From Croceivirga radicis (lineage in GTDB: Bacteria; Bacteroidota; Bacteroidia; Flavobacteriales; Flavobacteriaceae): a stretch of 64,000 nt of DNA. The first letter of the stretch is position 1. Each line of letters begins with the position of its first letter. The position numbers were made by a program, and so were the translations under genes. Below the pieces are notes generated by a model. It was given only the letters and a program-made list of their open reading frames with translations. It was not told the origin of the DNA and did not search any database. Shown here piece after piece: positions 46,562 through 55,812 of this stretch. The DNA lies in contig NZ_MTBC01000001.1 in the NCBI RefSeq assembly GCF_002072105.2, positions 496,001 to 560,000 of the forward strand. Reading direction: 5' to 3'.

Positions 46562-48268
46562 ATGCCTAATTTTAATATCAAGGCAGAAAAACAAACCACT
46601 TATGATGCTATAGTCATTGGCTCTGGTATAAGTGGTGGTTGGGCTGCTAAAGAACTCTGTGAAAAAGGCTTAAAAACGCTGGTCTTAGAAAGAGGTAGAA
46701 TTGTTGAACATGTAAAAGATTACACAACAATGAACCTAGACCCTTGGGATATGGACTACAGGGGTGGATTAACGCCAGAAGAACGGGAAAAACACTACAA
46801 AGGCATCCGTTCTGGATTTATAGGTCAAGATACCGAACATTTTTATGCCAACGATAAGGAAAATCCGTATACAGAAGAAAAACCGTTTTTATGGATTAGG
46901 GCACACCAAATGGGTGGCCGATCTTTATTGTGGGGTAAACAAACCTATAGGTGGTCAGATTTGGATTTTGAAGCCAATGCAAAAGATGGGCATGGAGTAG
47001 ACTGGCCCATTAGGTATAAAGATATTGAACCTTGGTACACTTATGTAGAAAAATTTGCAGGTATTAGTGGGGAAGCCTTGGGTTTACCACAACTACCGGA
47101 TAGTCACTTTTTACCTCCGATGGAGCTTAATTGTGTAGAGAAAGATGTTAAAGCAAGAATAGAAAAAGATTTTCCGGGACGGCATATGATTATAGGCCGT
47201 GTTGCACACTTAACCCAACCTCATAACGGAAGGGGGCAATGCCAATATAGAAATAGATGTAGTAGGGGTTGTCCTTACGGGGCATACTTTAGCAGCAACG
47301 CAGTTACCCTACCGGCGGCAAATGCAACAGGCAACTTAACCATTAGACCTTACTCTATTGTACAATCTTTGGTTTATGACGATAAAAAAGGGAAGGCTAC
47401 TGGTGTACGGATTATAGATGCCGAGACAAATGAAGAAATAGTATTCAAGAGTAAAATTATCTTTTGCAACGCTTCTACTTTAAGCACTACCCAGATATTA
47501 ATGAACTCAAAATCTGACCGATTTCCAGAAGGTTTTGGAAATGATAGTGGTGAGTTGGGGCATAATTTAATGGACCACACCTATAGGGTTGGCGCGTTGG
47601 GTAAAGTAGAAGGCTTTTTGGATAAATACTACAAAGGAAGAAGACCTAATGGAATTTATATTCCTAGATATTGGAACGTTGATGAAAATACTAAATCCGA
47701 TAAGTTTGTTCGTGGTTTTGGTTATCAAGGAGGTGCCTATAGACTGGGTAATGGCTATGCGGCCAATTTAGAAGAATTTGGTGCAGACTATAAAGATAAA
47801 ATTATGAAACCAGGACCTTGGGAAATGTTTATTACTGGTTTTGCCGAGTGTTTGCCTTACCATGAGAACAAGGTTTCTTTAAATAATGAGGTTTTGGATA
47901 AGTGGGGACAACCCACACTTTCTATTGATTGCGAATGGAAAGAGAACGAATTGGCACTGAACAAACAAATCCAAGAAGATGCGGTAGAAATGTTAGAAAA
48001 GGCTGGTCTAAAAGATGTAATAGGGTTCGATAAAAAACACGAACCTGGATATGGTATTCATGAAATGGGAACTGCCCGTATGGGTAAAGACCCCAAGACA
48101 TCAGTTTTAAACGCACACAACCAAGTACATGCCGCCAAGAATGTTTTTGTAACTGATGGTGCCTGTATGACCTCTTCTTCTTGTGTAAACCCTTCTTTAA
48201 CCTACATGGCACTTACGGCAAGAGCAGCTAATTATGCGGTAGAACAGCTTAACAAACAAAATATTTAA
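46562..48268 (+). CDS. GMC family oxidoreductase (large subunit type)
   Basis: 568-residue FAD enzyme oxidising an alcohol or sugar. It has the Rossmann FAD motif YDAIVIGSGISGGWAAKELC and the ADP-binding LKTLVLERGR. The GMC C-terminal block IHEMGTARMGKDPKTSVLNA and VFVTDGACMTSSSCVNPSLT carries the catalytic-type residues. A cysteine cluster QCQYRNRCSRGCPYG resembles that in gluconate/2-keto-gluconate dehydrogenase large subunits. The ATG at 46562 is chosen over an upstream TTG. The small partner gene starts 3 bp after the stop. There is no Tat signal on this chain; export may need the partner. Confidence 0.92.
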   Translation: MPNFNIKAEKQTTYDAIVIGSGISGGWAAKELCEKGLKTLVLERGRIVEHVKDYTTMNLDPWDMDYRGGLTPEEREKHYKGIRSGFIGQDTEHFYANDKENPYTEEKPFLWIRAHQMGGRSLLWGKQTYRWSDLDFEANAKDGHGVDWPIRYKDIEPWYTYVEKFAGISGEALGLPQLPDSHFLPPMELNCVEKDVKARIEKDFPGRHMIIGRVAHLTQPHNGRGQCQYRNRCSRGCPYGAYFSSNAVTLPAANATGNLTIRPYSIVQSLVYDDKKGKATGVRIIDAETNEEIVFKSKIIFCNASTLSTTQILMNSKSDRFPEGFGNDSGELGHNLMDHTYRVGALGKVEGFLDKYYKGRRPNGIYIPRYWNVDENTKSDKFVRGFGYQGGAYRLGNGYAANLEEFGADYKDKIMKPGPWEMFITGFAECLPYHENKVSLNNEVLDKWGQPTLSIDCEWKENELALNKQIQEDAVEMLEKAGLKDVIGFDKKHEPGYGIHEMGTARMGKDPKTSVLNAHNQVHAAKNVFVTDGACMTSSSCVNPSLTYMALTARAANYAVEQLNKQNI

Positions 48269-48271
48269 ACG

Positions 48272-48865
48272 ATGGATAGAAGAAGTGCACTTAGAAAAAC
48301 ATCATTATTTGCAGGAGCAACGGTAATAATGCCATCTATATTATCCATGCTACAATCGTGTAAAGAAGTAAACCGAATAGATTATACTCCAGAATTTTTC
48401 TCCTTAGAAGAAGCGGGCTTTTTAGCGGCCTTTGCAGATACAATTTTACCAAAAACAAGCACACCTGGAGCATTAGATGTAAACGCAGACGTATTTATAG
48501 ATAAAGTGGTGGCCAATGTTTATGATAAGAAAGGTCAAGAAGACTTTAAAGCAAATATTTCAAAGTTTAATGATGAGGCAAAATCTGCCCATGGAAATGC
48601 TTTTGCGGAATTATCTAAGGAAGATAAAAACGCGTTTTTATCGGTCAAAGAAAAAAAAGGCGGTAAATTTAATAGTGGTGTATGGGGAACTGCAGTTGGC
48701 GAGCAAGAACCAGTTAGCTTTTATAGGTCTTTAAAATCTACTGTGTTATGGGCTTATTTTTCATCTGAAGAGATTGGTAAAAACGTACTTAGTTACGATC
48801 CTATTCCAGGGGCTTATCTTGGTTGTATACCATTAGAAGAGGTGGGTAACAAATGGAGTTTATAA
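48272..48865 (+). CDS. Gluconate 2-dehydrogenase subunit 3 family protein
   Basis: Small partner of GMC dehydrogenases, 197 residues. The N-terminus MDRRSALRKTSLFAGATVIM is a Tat-type twin-arginine signal that also leads to a lipobox-like LQSC. The mature part fits the family: FLAAFADTILPKTSTPGALD is the typical ADTILPxTxTPGA stretch. The Tat signal may carry the cofactor-loaded large subunit out with it. It follows the GMC gene by 3 bp, so they form an operon. No cytochrome c subunit is adjacent. A strong terminator follows. Confidence 0.92.
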   Translation: MDRRSALRKTSLFAGATVIMPSILSMLQSCKEVNRIDYTPEFFSLEEAGFLAAFADTILPKTSTPGALDVNADVFIDKVVANVYDKKGQEDFKANISKFNDEAKSAHGNAFAELSKEDKNAFLSVKEKKGGKFNSGVWGTAVGEQEPVSFYRSLKSTVLWAYFSSEEIGKNVLSYDPIPGAYLGCIPLEEVGNKWSL

Positions 48866-48868
48866 TTT

Positions 48869-48894
48869 AAAAAGGCCGCTTTTGCGGCCTTTTT
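48869..48894. terminator. Bidirectional terminator
   Basis: Perfect 11-bp stem AAAAAGGCCGC / GCGGCCTTTTT with a 4-nt T loop. It ends the GMC unit and faces the converging haloperoxidase gene. Confidence 0.92.
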
Positions 48895-48900
48895 ACTTTT

Positions 48901-50364
48901 TTACTGTTCACCAACATGTTCTTGGTAAAATTTCCAAGCTTCATGGGCCACATCTCTGCCAAGTTTTAGACCAGCAACATTGTCTGCCTGTATATGGTAA
49001 CCTCCCATTACTCTAGAAATACCTGCCATCTCTGCCGTTTCGGTAAAAGTTGGGAACTTAATAATTACTTTTTCGCCTAAATTGTCTGGTTCAGTTAAGG
49101 CGCCGGGAACCAATTCTACTTCTTCCCCAAACTCATCGCTACCCGTCCAAAGTTTTAATGCTTCTGCACAGGCACCACTTATGGTGCTGTGGCCAGAGGT
49201 GTAACTTGGAAAAGGAGGGCATAAAAAGGTGTCTGGTGAGTAGGGTCTCCATTGATTTCCATCCATTTCTATAACACCAATTCCTGGGCCACCCCATCCC
49301 TTAATAGTTTTACCGCCATAATATTCATGTACCAATGCAAATGGTCTGGCATAATCGTAAAACATTTTAGAATCCCATGACGCAATAAAGGCATCCATGG
49401 CCACGACTTGGTTGTAAAAGTACATCTTAACGTCTTGGTCTAAGGTATGGTTGTCCCTTTCAGAAACATCTTGGGCAAACTTTAACCAATGCCCTGCTTG
49501 CTGTACAGATTGTGGGCCATCTCTCATAAACTCTACAAGCGCTTTTTCTTCGTCTGTTAAATTAGCTTGCAGCTCAATAACCTCTGCAACTTCAGCTTTT
49601 AATTGTTCAGATCCTATTTTTGGTGGTGGTCCAGGTCTAAATTGGTCTCCAGATTTTAATGAAATTGGAGTAACCTTATCCCAATAAGGTGTAAGGCATT
49701 CTGGGGCAAACTGCCCGCCCTTGCCATCAGAAAAATACTTGGGCTGCCACCTGTTAGGGTCTACATTCTCTTCTACCGAGTTTATAGGTTTATAGCCTAC
49801 ATAATTATAATATGGAGTGCCATTAGAACCCTCTTCTTCACCATATTGGTTGGCACCGTCGTTTTTTCTGGCTTTTATAACAGCTTTGGCTGCCAAATAG
49901 CCTATGCCTTCGGGTGTATTTTTATCGGTACTTTTTAAGGTAGGGTCCAAACCAAGTTCTTCTTTCATAAAATTTGCGAACAACTCTTTATCTGCATAAA
50001 AATATTCTTCCATGGCATAATATGCAGCGTAGCTAATGGCAATTTCTTTGTTTCTTAATGTCTGTTCCTCTAAAGAAACCCGGTCTACATTCTTTAAATA
50101 TACCGGTTTGGCCAAGCTGTCGTACCTGCTCCACGCATCAAATACGGCTGTGAAAATTAATCCTAGGTATCTAGAGGTAATGGTTGGCCTTGGTTTAAAA
50201 CGCTCCGTGTCTAATGCGGTGGCTTCAAGGGCCATTTCACCCCATTTATAGGCTATATTTTCTATTCCTTTGGGTTCTGGTGCACTTGGTGTTTCCTTAT
50301 TTTTTTGCTTACATGCAACAAAAAGCAGGGCAATTAAAAGAAATGTGGTGATTTTTTTGGTCAT
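48901..50364 (-). CDS. Vanadium-dependent haloperoxidase / PAP2-superfamily lipoprotein
   Basis: 487-residue exported lipoprotein (LLIALLFVACKQKNKE, Cys near 18). The C-terminal half carries two vanadate/phosphate-binding blocks of the PAP2/VHPO superfamily: PPFPSYTSGHSTISGACAEA, with the catalytic His after SG, and ISRVMGGYHIQADNVAGLKL, with Arg and the vanadate-ligand His. The first block (K-x6-R type) may be in MDGNQWRPYSPDTF but lacks a clear Lys. The chain is like bacterial VHPO-type proteins. It could oxidise halides with peroxide or act as a phosphatase. It lies 76 bp after a TonB receptor gene on the same strand. Confidence 0.87.
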   Translation of the reverse strand: MTKKITTFLLIALLFVACKQKNKETPSAPEPKGIENIAYKWGEMALEATALDTERFKPRPTITSRYLGLIFTAVFDAWSRYDSLAKPVYLKNVDRVSLEEQTLRNKEIAISYAAYYAMEEYFYADKELFANFMKEELGLDPTLKSTDKNTPEGIGYLAAKAVIKARKNDGANQYGEEEGSNGTPYYNYVGYKPINSVEENVDPNRWQPKYFSDGKGGQFAPECLTPYWDKVTPISLKSGDQFRPGPPPKIGSEQLKAEVAEVIELQANLTDEEKALVEFMRDGPQSVQQAGHWLKFAQDVSERDNHTLDQDVKMYFYNQVVAMDAFIASWDSKMFYDYARPFALVHEYYGGKTIKGWGGPGIGVIEMDGNQWRPYSPDTFLCPPFPSYTSGHSTISGACAEALKLWTGSDEFGEEVELVPGALTEPDNLGEKVIIKFPTFTETAEMAGISRVMGGYHIQADNVAGLKLGRDVAHEAWKFYQEHVGEQ

Positions 50365-50440
50365 ATTTTAGGTTTTGGTTGGACTAAAAGTATAAATTAC
50401 TTTTTAACCTAAAAGTGATATTTGTTACCTTATAACGAGT

Positions 50441-52504
50441 TTATAAGAAATATTTTAGTTGTACCCCAACATAAAAATTTCTGCCATTTCCTGGATAATA
50501 ATAGCGTGGCTCCGAACCACCAAAACCAACCGCATTTATTAAAATAGATTGCGCATAATTGGTGTTAAAAATGTTATTTATCCCTGCTTGAAATTGTGTT
50601 TGCACAGCCTTGGTGATTTTTGGTCTATACCAAATTTTGGTATGGAAAACAGAATATGCTGTGCTATAAATACTATTGGCATCGTTTAACGGAATGTTGG
50701 AGACCGTATTGTGATTTAAAAACCAGCTCAGTACTTCTTTATGGTGCACAGCGATACCGGTGTTCAAAACGTGTTTGGGTACACCTGTCAACTCGTTTCC
50801 GGCATAGTTTATATCGTCATCAATAAACTCATCAAACTCGTGCAGATTAAGACTGTAATTTAAATATGGGCTAATGTTCCAATTAGGATTAATTTTAAAG
50901 TTAAAACTAGCGTCTAGTTCCAAGCCTCTGTGCGATGTTTTACCCGCGTTTCTTCCAATGTATTGGTCTTCTCCCACCCGTTCTGCTACCAGCAGATCTT
51001 TAACCTTCATAAAATAGGTGGTTGCCTTAAGTTGGAGCTTCTCTTTAAAAAATGAGGCGTTGTATCCTAATTCATAGTTCCATCCTTTTTCTTGGGCTAT
51101 GTCTGGGTTAATTATTCCGTCTGGCGTCAAGGTTTCTTCTAAGTTTGGATTGGAGAATCCCTTGTTTATCGCAGTAAATAAAATACCATTTCTTAGGTTA
51201 TAGGTTAGGTTTAAACTGGGGTTTAAGATAACATCGAAATCACGTGTGGCAGAAGTATTGCCATCACTTAAAAAGCGGTCTTTAAACGCATATTTAGTTT
51301 TGTTTAGGCTTAGCCCAAATTGAGCGGTGAGCTTTTTGGAAATAGTGTGGTTAAAGGCGCCAAAAAGATAAAATTGGGTTCTAAATTCCTTGTTTTCGTT
51401 TAGTTTTTCTCCTGCTATGCTACCATTACCTTCGTTTTCCCGATATAGGTTTTCAAAGGTCTCCCAAAAGTATTCATCTTTATAAAGTTCAGTGCCAATA
51501 GTAAAATTACCGTTGAGTAATTTTCCTTTAAACACACTTCTAAGGCCAAAACCGTTGGTAAACTCGTCCAAAATATTAAATGGTCTAGGTTCAAAGTGAT
51601 CTAAATAGCTGTAATAGATACTGGTGTTGTTACTAAGCTTATCATTAAATGCGTAGGTATAGGTAAGGCCTGCAAGTGTATATTTATTTGCTTCAAAACC
51701 TTTGGCTTCGTTCCAATTGGCCGCTGCAAGTTTGGGATTGTTATCAAAATCAGTCTTATTGATTGAACTAGGTATTTGTGCCGTATAGTCTATATGGTTT
51801 AACAAAATAGCTAATTTGCTTTTAGCATTAAGGATTACCCCAAGATTGAGCAAAATACCATCACGATCAAATGCGTTATTTTCTCTAAAACCGTTAGTGA
51901 AAATTGAATTATAACTCAGGTTCAAATGTATTTTTTGGGTTTGATGGGTTAATCGTAAGTTCTCTTTAAATAAATTATAAGACCCAAATATCGTACTGCT
52001 AACCACTTCTGAGCGGCCAACGATGGGTGCATTGCTGTTTAATATTATGGCGCCGCCCAAATTGGCCCCATGGGACGTGCCATTTGGACCTTTTATTACC
52101 TCTACATGACCAATATTGGCTAGGTCAAAAGCTTCAATAGATGAAAAGCCACTGCCATTGGTAATGGGAATATTATTGTAGTACAATCGTAATTTATCCG
52201 TACCATACGGTGTTCTGGCCCCTATGCCCCTAATTGTAATACGGTTAGTATTTAATGCACCGGATAAAACTTGTACGCCAGGTACTTGATTTAATACTAA
52301 GGGGGCGTCTAATGGACCAAAGGTGTTTATTTTGTCTTGTTTTATGCTGTTAGAGGATGTTATACCGTAAGCATTTTTTTGAATGAGGGATTTGGCTAAG
52401 ATAATTTCGTCCAAATAAGTAATTGTGTCCGTCTGTGCCTTTACCGGCTGCTGTAAGAATACCAATAAAACTATTGGTAATATCCATGGTGTTTTCCTTT
52501 TCAT
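50441..52504 (-). CDS. TonB-dependent receptor, siderophore/iron-type
   Basis: 687-residue outer-membrane receptor without the carboxypeptidase-like N-terminal domain. A signal peptide ending at QPVKAQ is followed by the TonB-box-like TITYLDEIILAKSLI. The plug shows APLVLNQVPGVQVLSGALNT, RITIRGIGARTPYGTDKLRL and VIKGPNGTSHGANLGGAIIL. The barrel ends GRNFYVGVQLKYFL. The barrel part NKGFSNPNLEETLTPDG fits FecA/iron-siderophore relatives, but the substrate is not certain. It has its own -7 box. The haloperoxidase-like gene follows on the same strand. Confidence 0.92.
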   Translation of the reverse strand: MKRKTPWILPIVLLVFLQQPVKAQTDTITYLDEIILAKSLIQKNAYGITSSNSIKQDKINTFGPLDAPLVLNQVPGVQVLSGALNTNRITIRGIGARTPYGTDKLRLYYNNIPITNGSGFSSIEAFDLANIGHVEVIKGPNGTSHGANLGGAIILNSNAPIVGRSEVVSSTIFGSYNLFKENLRLTHQTQKIHLNLSYNSIFTNGFRENNAFDRDGILLNLGVILNAKSKLAILLNHIDYTAQIPSSINKTDFDNNPKLAAANWNEAKGFEANKYTLAGLTYTYAFNDKLSNNTSIYYSYLDHFEPRPFNILDEFTNGFGLRSVFKGKLLNGNFTIGTELYKDEYFWETFENLYRENEGNGSIAGEKLNENKEFRTQFYLFGAFNHTISKKLTAQFGLSLNKTKYAFKDRFLSDGNTSATRDFDVILNPSLNLTYNLRNGILFTAINKGFSNPNLEETLTPDGIINPDIAQEKGWNYELGYNASFFKEKLQLKATTYFMKVKDLLVAERVGEDQYIGRNAGKTSHRGLELDASFNFKINPNWNISPYLNYSLNLHEFDEFIDDDINYAGNELTGVPKHVLNTGIAVHHKEVLSWFLNHNTVSNIPLNDANSIYSTAYSVFHTKIWYRPKITKAVQTQFQAGINNIFNTNYAQSILINAVGFGGSEPRYYYPGNGRNFYVGVQLKYFL

Positions 52505-52530
52505 CGGTACAAAAATGGCTATTTTTAAGG

Positions 52531-52538
52531 CAAAATTA
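52531..52538 (-). promoter_or_regulatory. -7 box of the TonB receptor at 50441-52504
   Basis: Minus strand TAATTTTG, an exact TAnnTTTG, 26 nt before the ATG at 52504. It lies in the 38-bp gap to the divergent xth start. Confidence 0.5.
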
Positions 52539-52542
52539 TAGC

Positions 52543-53304
52543 ATGAAGATAGTTTCTTATAATGTTAATGGTATTCGGGCGGCACTGAAAAAAGGATTTT
52601 TGGATTGGTTGGCAACCGCTGATCCAGACGTAGTTTGCCTACAAGAAACCAAGGCGATGAAGGAACAGTTAGATTTAGAGGTCTTTGCAGCCGCAGGTTA
52701 CGAATACAATTATTGGTATAGTGCGCAAAAAAAAGGATATAGTGGTGTGGCCTTATTGTGTAAACAAAAACCAGATAATGTGGCTTACGGTACGGGCATA
52801 GATTATATGGACTTTGAAGGTAGAAATTTACGTGCGGATTTTGGGGATATTTCTGTGATGAGTATGTACTTGCCTTCTGGTACCAACATTGCGAGGTTAG
52901 ACCACAAATTAATGTATATGGCAGACTTTCAAAAGTATGCTGATGAACTTAGAAAAACACATCCTAATTTAATAGTTTGTGGGGATTATAACATTTGTCA
53001 TAAACCTATAGATATACATGATCCGGTTAGAAACAAAAATGTATCTGGTTTTTTACCTGTAGAAAGGGAATGGTTGTCTAATTTTATAGCTAGTGGTTTT
53101 ATAGATAGTTTTAGGGAATTTAATCCTGAACCGGATAATTATACATGGTGGAGTTACCGTGCCAATGCAAGAGCAAACAATAAAGGATGGCGTCTAGATT
53201 ATGGAATGGTTAACGATAGCCTAAAGGACCGGATAAAACGCTCCGTAATTTTGTCAGATGCAAAGCATAGTGATCACTGCCCTATTCTTTTAGAGGTAGA
53301 ATAA
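52543..53304 (+). CDS. xth: Exodeoxyribonuclease III
   Basis: AP endonuclease/3'-5' exonuclease of base excision repair, 253 residues, EEP fold. Motifs: KIVSYNVNGIRAALKKGF with the first Asn, VVCLQETKAMKEQL with the metal Glu, the IVCGDYNICHKPIDIH block with Asp and Asn, LDYGMVND, and the terminal SDHCPILLEVE with the catalytic Asp-His. The ATG at 52543 fits the family start. The longer open frame from 52423 runs backward through the receptor gene and is not used. Confidence 0.96.
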   Translation: MKIVSYNVNGIRAALKKGFLDWLATADPDVVCLQETKAMKEQLDLEVFAAAGYEYNYWYSAQKKGYSGVALLCKQKPDNVAYGTGIDYMDFEGRNLRADFGDISVMSMYLPSGTNIARLDHKLMYMADFQKYADELRKTHPNLIVCGDYNICHKPIDIHDPVRNKNVSGFLPVEREWLSNFIASGFIDSFREFNPEPDNYTWWSYRANARANNKGWRLDYGMVNDSLKDRIKRSVILSDAKHSDHCPILLEVE

Positions 53305-53341
53305 TAACAATGTATTAAAACAGTAGTGCCCTTAAAAACCT

Positions 53342-53349
53342 TAATTTTG
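53342..53349 (+). promoter_or_regulatory. -7 box of the aldo/keto reductase gene
   Basis: TAATTTTG, an exact TAnnTTTG, about 15-18 nt before the ATGs at 53364 and 53367. Confidence 0.5.
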
Positions 53350-53363
53350 ATGGTTATAGTTGA

Positions 53364-54407
53364 ATGATGAAGTATACCAGGTTACCCAACACCAACATAA
53401 GAATTAGTAAGATTTGCCTAGGAACCATGACATGGGGTAGGCAAAATTCTGAGGAAGAAGGTCATGAGCAAATGGACTATGCCTTGGACCAAGGGGTAAA
53501 TTTCTTTGACACGGCAGAATTATATCCCGTTCCTGCCAAAAAAGAGCTATATGCGGTAACCGAAGAGATTATTGGTAATTGGTTTGCTAAAACCGGTAAT
53601 AGGAACAAAGTGGTATTGGCCAGTAAAATTGCCGGAAATGGGGATTATACCAAATTTATCCGAACTACAGGTTTTGCAAAAGATGCGTTGAAAACAGCTG
53701 TTGAAGGTAGTTTAAAACGGCTGCAAACAGATTATATAGACCTATATCAATTACACTGGCCAGAAAGAAATACTAATTATTTTGGTCAAAGAGGTTATAA
53801 TGCCGAGCAACACGATTTTTGGGAAGATAATTTTCACCAAGTTTTAGAAACCTTAAGAGACTTGGTCCAAGAAGGTAAAATTAGGCATGTAGGTATATCT
53901 AACGAGACACCTTGGGGAACCATGAGGTATTTGGAAGAAGCCAAAGTGCATCAAGATCTACCTAGAATGCTTACCATCCAAAATCCATATAATTTATTGA
54001 ATAGAACTTTTGAAATAGGACTTTCTGAGATATGTATGCGAGAGCGTATTGGGTTATTGGCCTATTCGCCCTTAGGTTTTGGAACTTTAAGTGGTAAATA
54101 CCTTGGAGAAGTGCCACCAAGAAAAGGCAGAATTACCTTGTTTCCGCAGTACAATAGGTATAGTAACGAAAACGCGGTACAAGCAACCAGAAGATACCAA
54201 GAGTTGGCTGCGGAAAATGGGTTAAGCTTGGCACAAATGGCATTGGCATTTGTAAATAGCAGACCATTTTTAACCAGTAATATAATTGGTGCAACCAGCA
54301 TGGAGCAATTAAAAGAAAATATAGCTTCAATTGGTATAGACTTGCCAGAAAACGTTATGAAAGGAATAGAAGAAATACATAACAGTATTCCTAATCCATC
54401 TCCATAA
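53364..54407 (+). CDS. Aldo/keto reductase (Tas-like)
   Basis: 347-residue NADPH-dependent oxidoreductase with a TIM barrel. Features are CLGTMTWGRQNSEEEGHEQM, the catalytic-type NFFDTAELYPVPAKKELYAV (Asp and Tyr), the SKIAGNGDYTKFIRT lysine segment, YIDLYQLHWPERNTNYFGQR with the His, and the C-terminal NADP site SNIIGATSMEQLKENI. The NTNYFG block matches the E. coli Tas group. The substrate is unknown. Starts are possible at 53364 or 53367. It converges on radA with a 3-bp gap and no hairpin. Confidence 0.93.
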   Translation: MMKYTRLPNTNIRISKICLGTMTWGRQNSEEEGHEQMDYALDQGVNFFDTAELYPVPAKKELYAVTEEIIGNWFAKTGNRNKVVLASKIAGNGDYTKFIRTTGFAKDALKTAVEGSLKRLQTDYIDLYQLHWPERNTNYFGQRGYNAEQHDFWEDNFHQVLETLRDLVQEGKIRHVGISNETPWGTMRYLEEAKVHQDLPRMLTIQNPYNLLNRTFEIGLSEICMRERIGLLAYSPLGFGTLSGKYLGEVPPRKGRITLFPQYNRYSNENAVQATRRYQELAAENGLSLAQMALAFVNSRPFLTSNIIGATSMEQLKENIASIGIDLPENVMKGIEEIHNSIPNPSP

Positions 54408-54410
54408 GCA

Positions 54411-55772
54411 TCAACCAAATAGTTCACCTACCACATCTTCAATCTTAGAAACTAGTTTTAGTTCTAAATTGGTGTGTTTAAGTCCTATTTTGTTCGCTTT
54501 AGAAACATAAATAGTAGAAAAACCTAGTTTTTCTGCCTCTAGTATCCGCTGGTCTACCCGTTGTACTGGTCTTATTTCGCCTGCAAGGCCTACTTCTGCG
54601 GCAAAACAGGTACCTTTTTCTATTGGTATGTCTGCATTGCTAGATAAAATAGCTGCTATCACCGCTAAATCAATAGCGGGATCGTCTACACTTATGCCGC
54701 CTGTAATATTTAGGAAAACATCTTTGGCCGCCAATTTAAAACCGGCTCTTTTTTCTAGAACGGCCAAAAGCATATTTAGTCTTTTTACGTTAAAGCCGGT
54801 AGCAGAACGTTGCGGAGTGCCGTAAACCGCACTGCTTACCAATGCTTGTATTTCTATAAGCAATGGGCGCATCCCTTCTACCGTAGCAGATATAGCAGTT
54901 CCGCTAAGTTCCCCAGCTGCATTAGAAATTAAAACTTCAGAGGGGTTGGTAACCTCTCGTAAACCATTACCAAACATTTCATAAATGCCAAGCTCTGCGG
55001 TAGATCCAAATCTATTTTTTAGGGAACGTAGAATACGATAAACGTAATTTCGGTCTCCCTCAAACTGTAGCACAGTATCTACCATATGCTCCAATATTTT
55101 TGGTCCGGCAATATTCCCATCTTTTGTAATGTGCCCAACAAGCAAAACTGGGGTATTACTTTCTTTGGCAAACTTAATGAGTTCTGCCGTGCACTCTCTT
55201 ATTTGAGAAATGCTACCAGCAGCAGATTCTATATAATCTGTATGTAGGGTTTGTATGGAGTCTATGATGACCAACTCTGGGGTTACCGCAGCAACTTGTT
55301 TAAAAATATGCTGTGTCTTAGTTTCGGTAAGAATGTAACAATTGTCCGTATTATTTTCAATACGCTCTGCTCGCATTTTTATCTGCTTCTGGCTTTCTTC
55401 GCCAGACACATATAGCACTTTTAAGTCTAATTTAAGTGCCATTTGTAATAACAACGTACTTTTACCAATACCTGGTTCGCCCCCTAATAAGGTAAGGGAA
55501 CCAGGTACTAGACCGCCACCCAAAACACGGTTAAATTCGCCATCTTTGGTATTAAGGCGTACTTCTTTATCATTGCTGATTTCTGAAATACGGAGCGGTT
55601 TTGCAGTCCTTTTTACAGAGGTATCGGTCTGTTTCCAAGAAGATTTAGTTTCTTTTTGTACCACTTCTTCAACAACGGTATTCCATTGTTTGCAAGAAGA
55701 GCATTGTCCTACCCATTTGGCAAATTGGGCGCCACAATTTTGACAAAAATAAGCTGTTTTGGTCTTCGCCAT
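54411..55772 (-). CDS. radA: DNA repair protein RadA
   Basis: RecA-like helicase promoting branch migration in recombination, 453 residues. It has the N-terminal C4 zinc finger YFCQNCGAQFAKWVGQCSSC, Walker A in LLGGEPGIGKSTLLLQM, Walker B in LVIIDSIQTLH and the RadA-specific KNRFG motif in SLKNRFGSTAELGIYEM. The C-terminal Lon-protease-like domain (AAKDVFLNITGGISVDDPAI) is complete. No close partner: the esterase-like gene upstream on the same strand is 40 bp away. Confidence 0.97.
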   Translation of the reverse strand: MAKTKTAYFCQNCGAQFAKWVGQCSSCKQWNTVVEEVVQKETKSSWKQTDTSVKRTAKPLRISEISNDKEVRLNTKDGEFNRVLGGGLVPGSLTLLGGEPGIGKSTLLLQMALKLDLKVLYVSGEESQKQIKMRAERIENNTDNCYILTETKTQHIFKQVAAVTPELVIIDSIQTLHTDYIESAAGSISQIRECTAELIKFAKESNTPVLLVGHITKDGNIAGPKILEHMVDTVLQFEGDRNYVYRILRSLKNRFGSTAELGIYEMFGNGLREVTNPSEVLISNAAGELSGTAISATVEGMRPLLIEIQALVSSAVYGTPQRSATGFNVKRLNMLLAVLEKRAGFKLAAKDVFLNITGGISVDDPAIDLAVIAAILSSNADIPIEKGTCFAAEVGLAGEIRPVQRVDQRILEAEKLGFSTIYVSKANKIGLKHTNLELKLVSKIEDVVGELFG

Positions 55773-55812
55773 TTATATACGATCTAGATGGCTAAGATAC
55801 AGGTATAGCTAG

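Noticed and set aside
52423-52542. A 40-residue N-terminal extension of exonuclease III
   Set aside because: It lies antisense inside the TonB receptor signal-peptide region; the conserved family start KIVSYNVNG begins at 52543.
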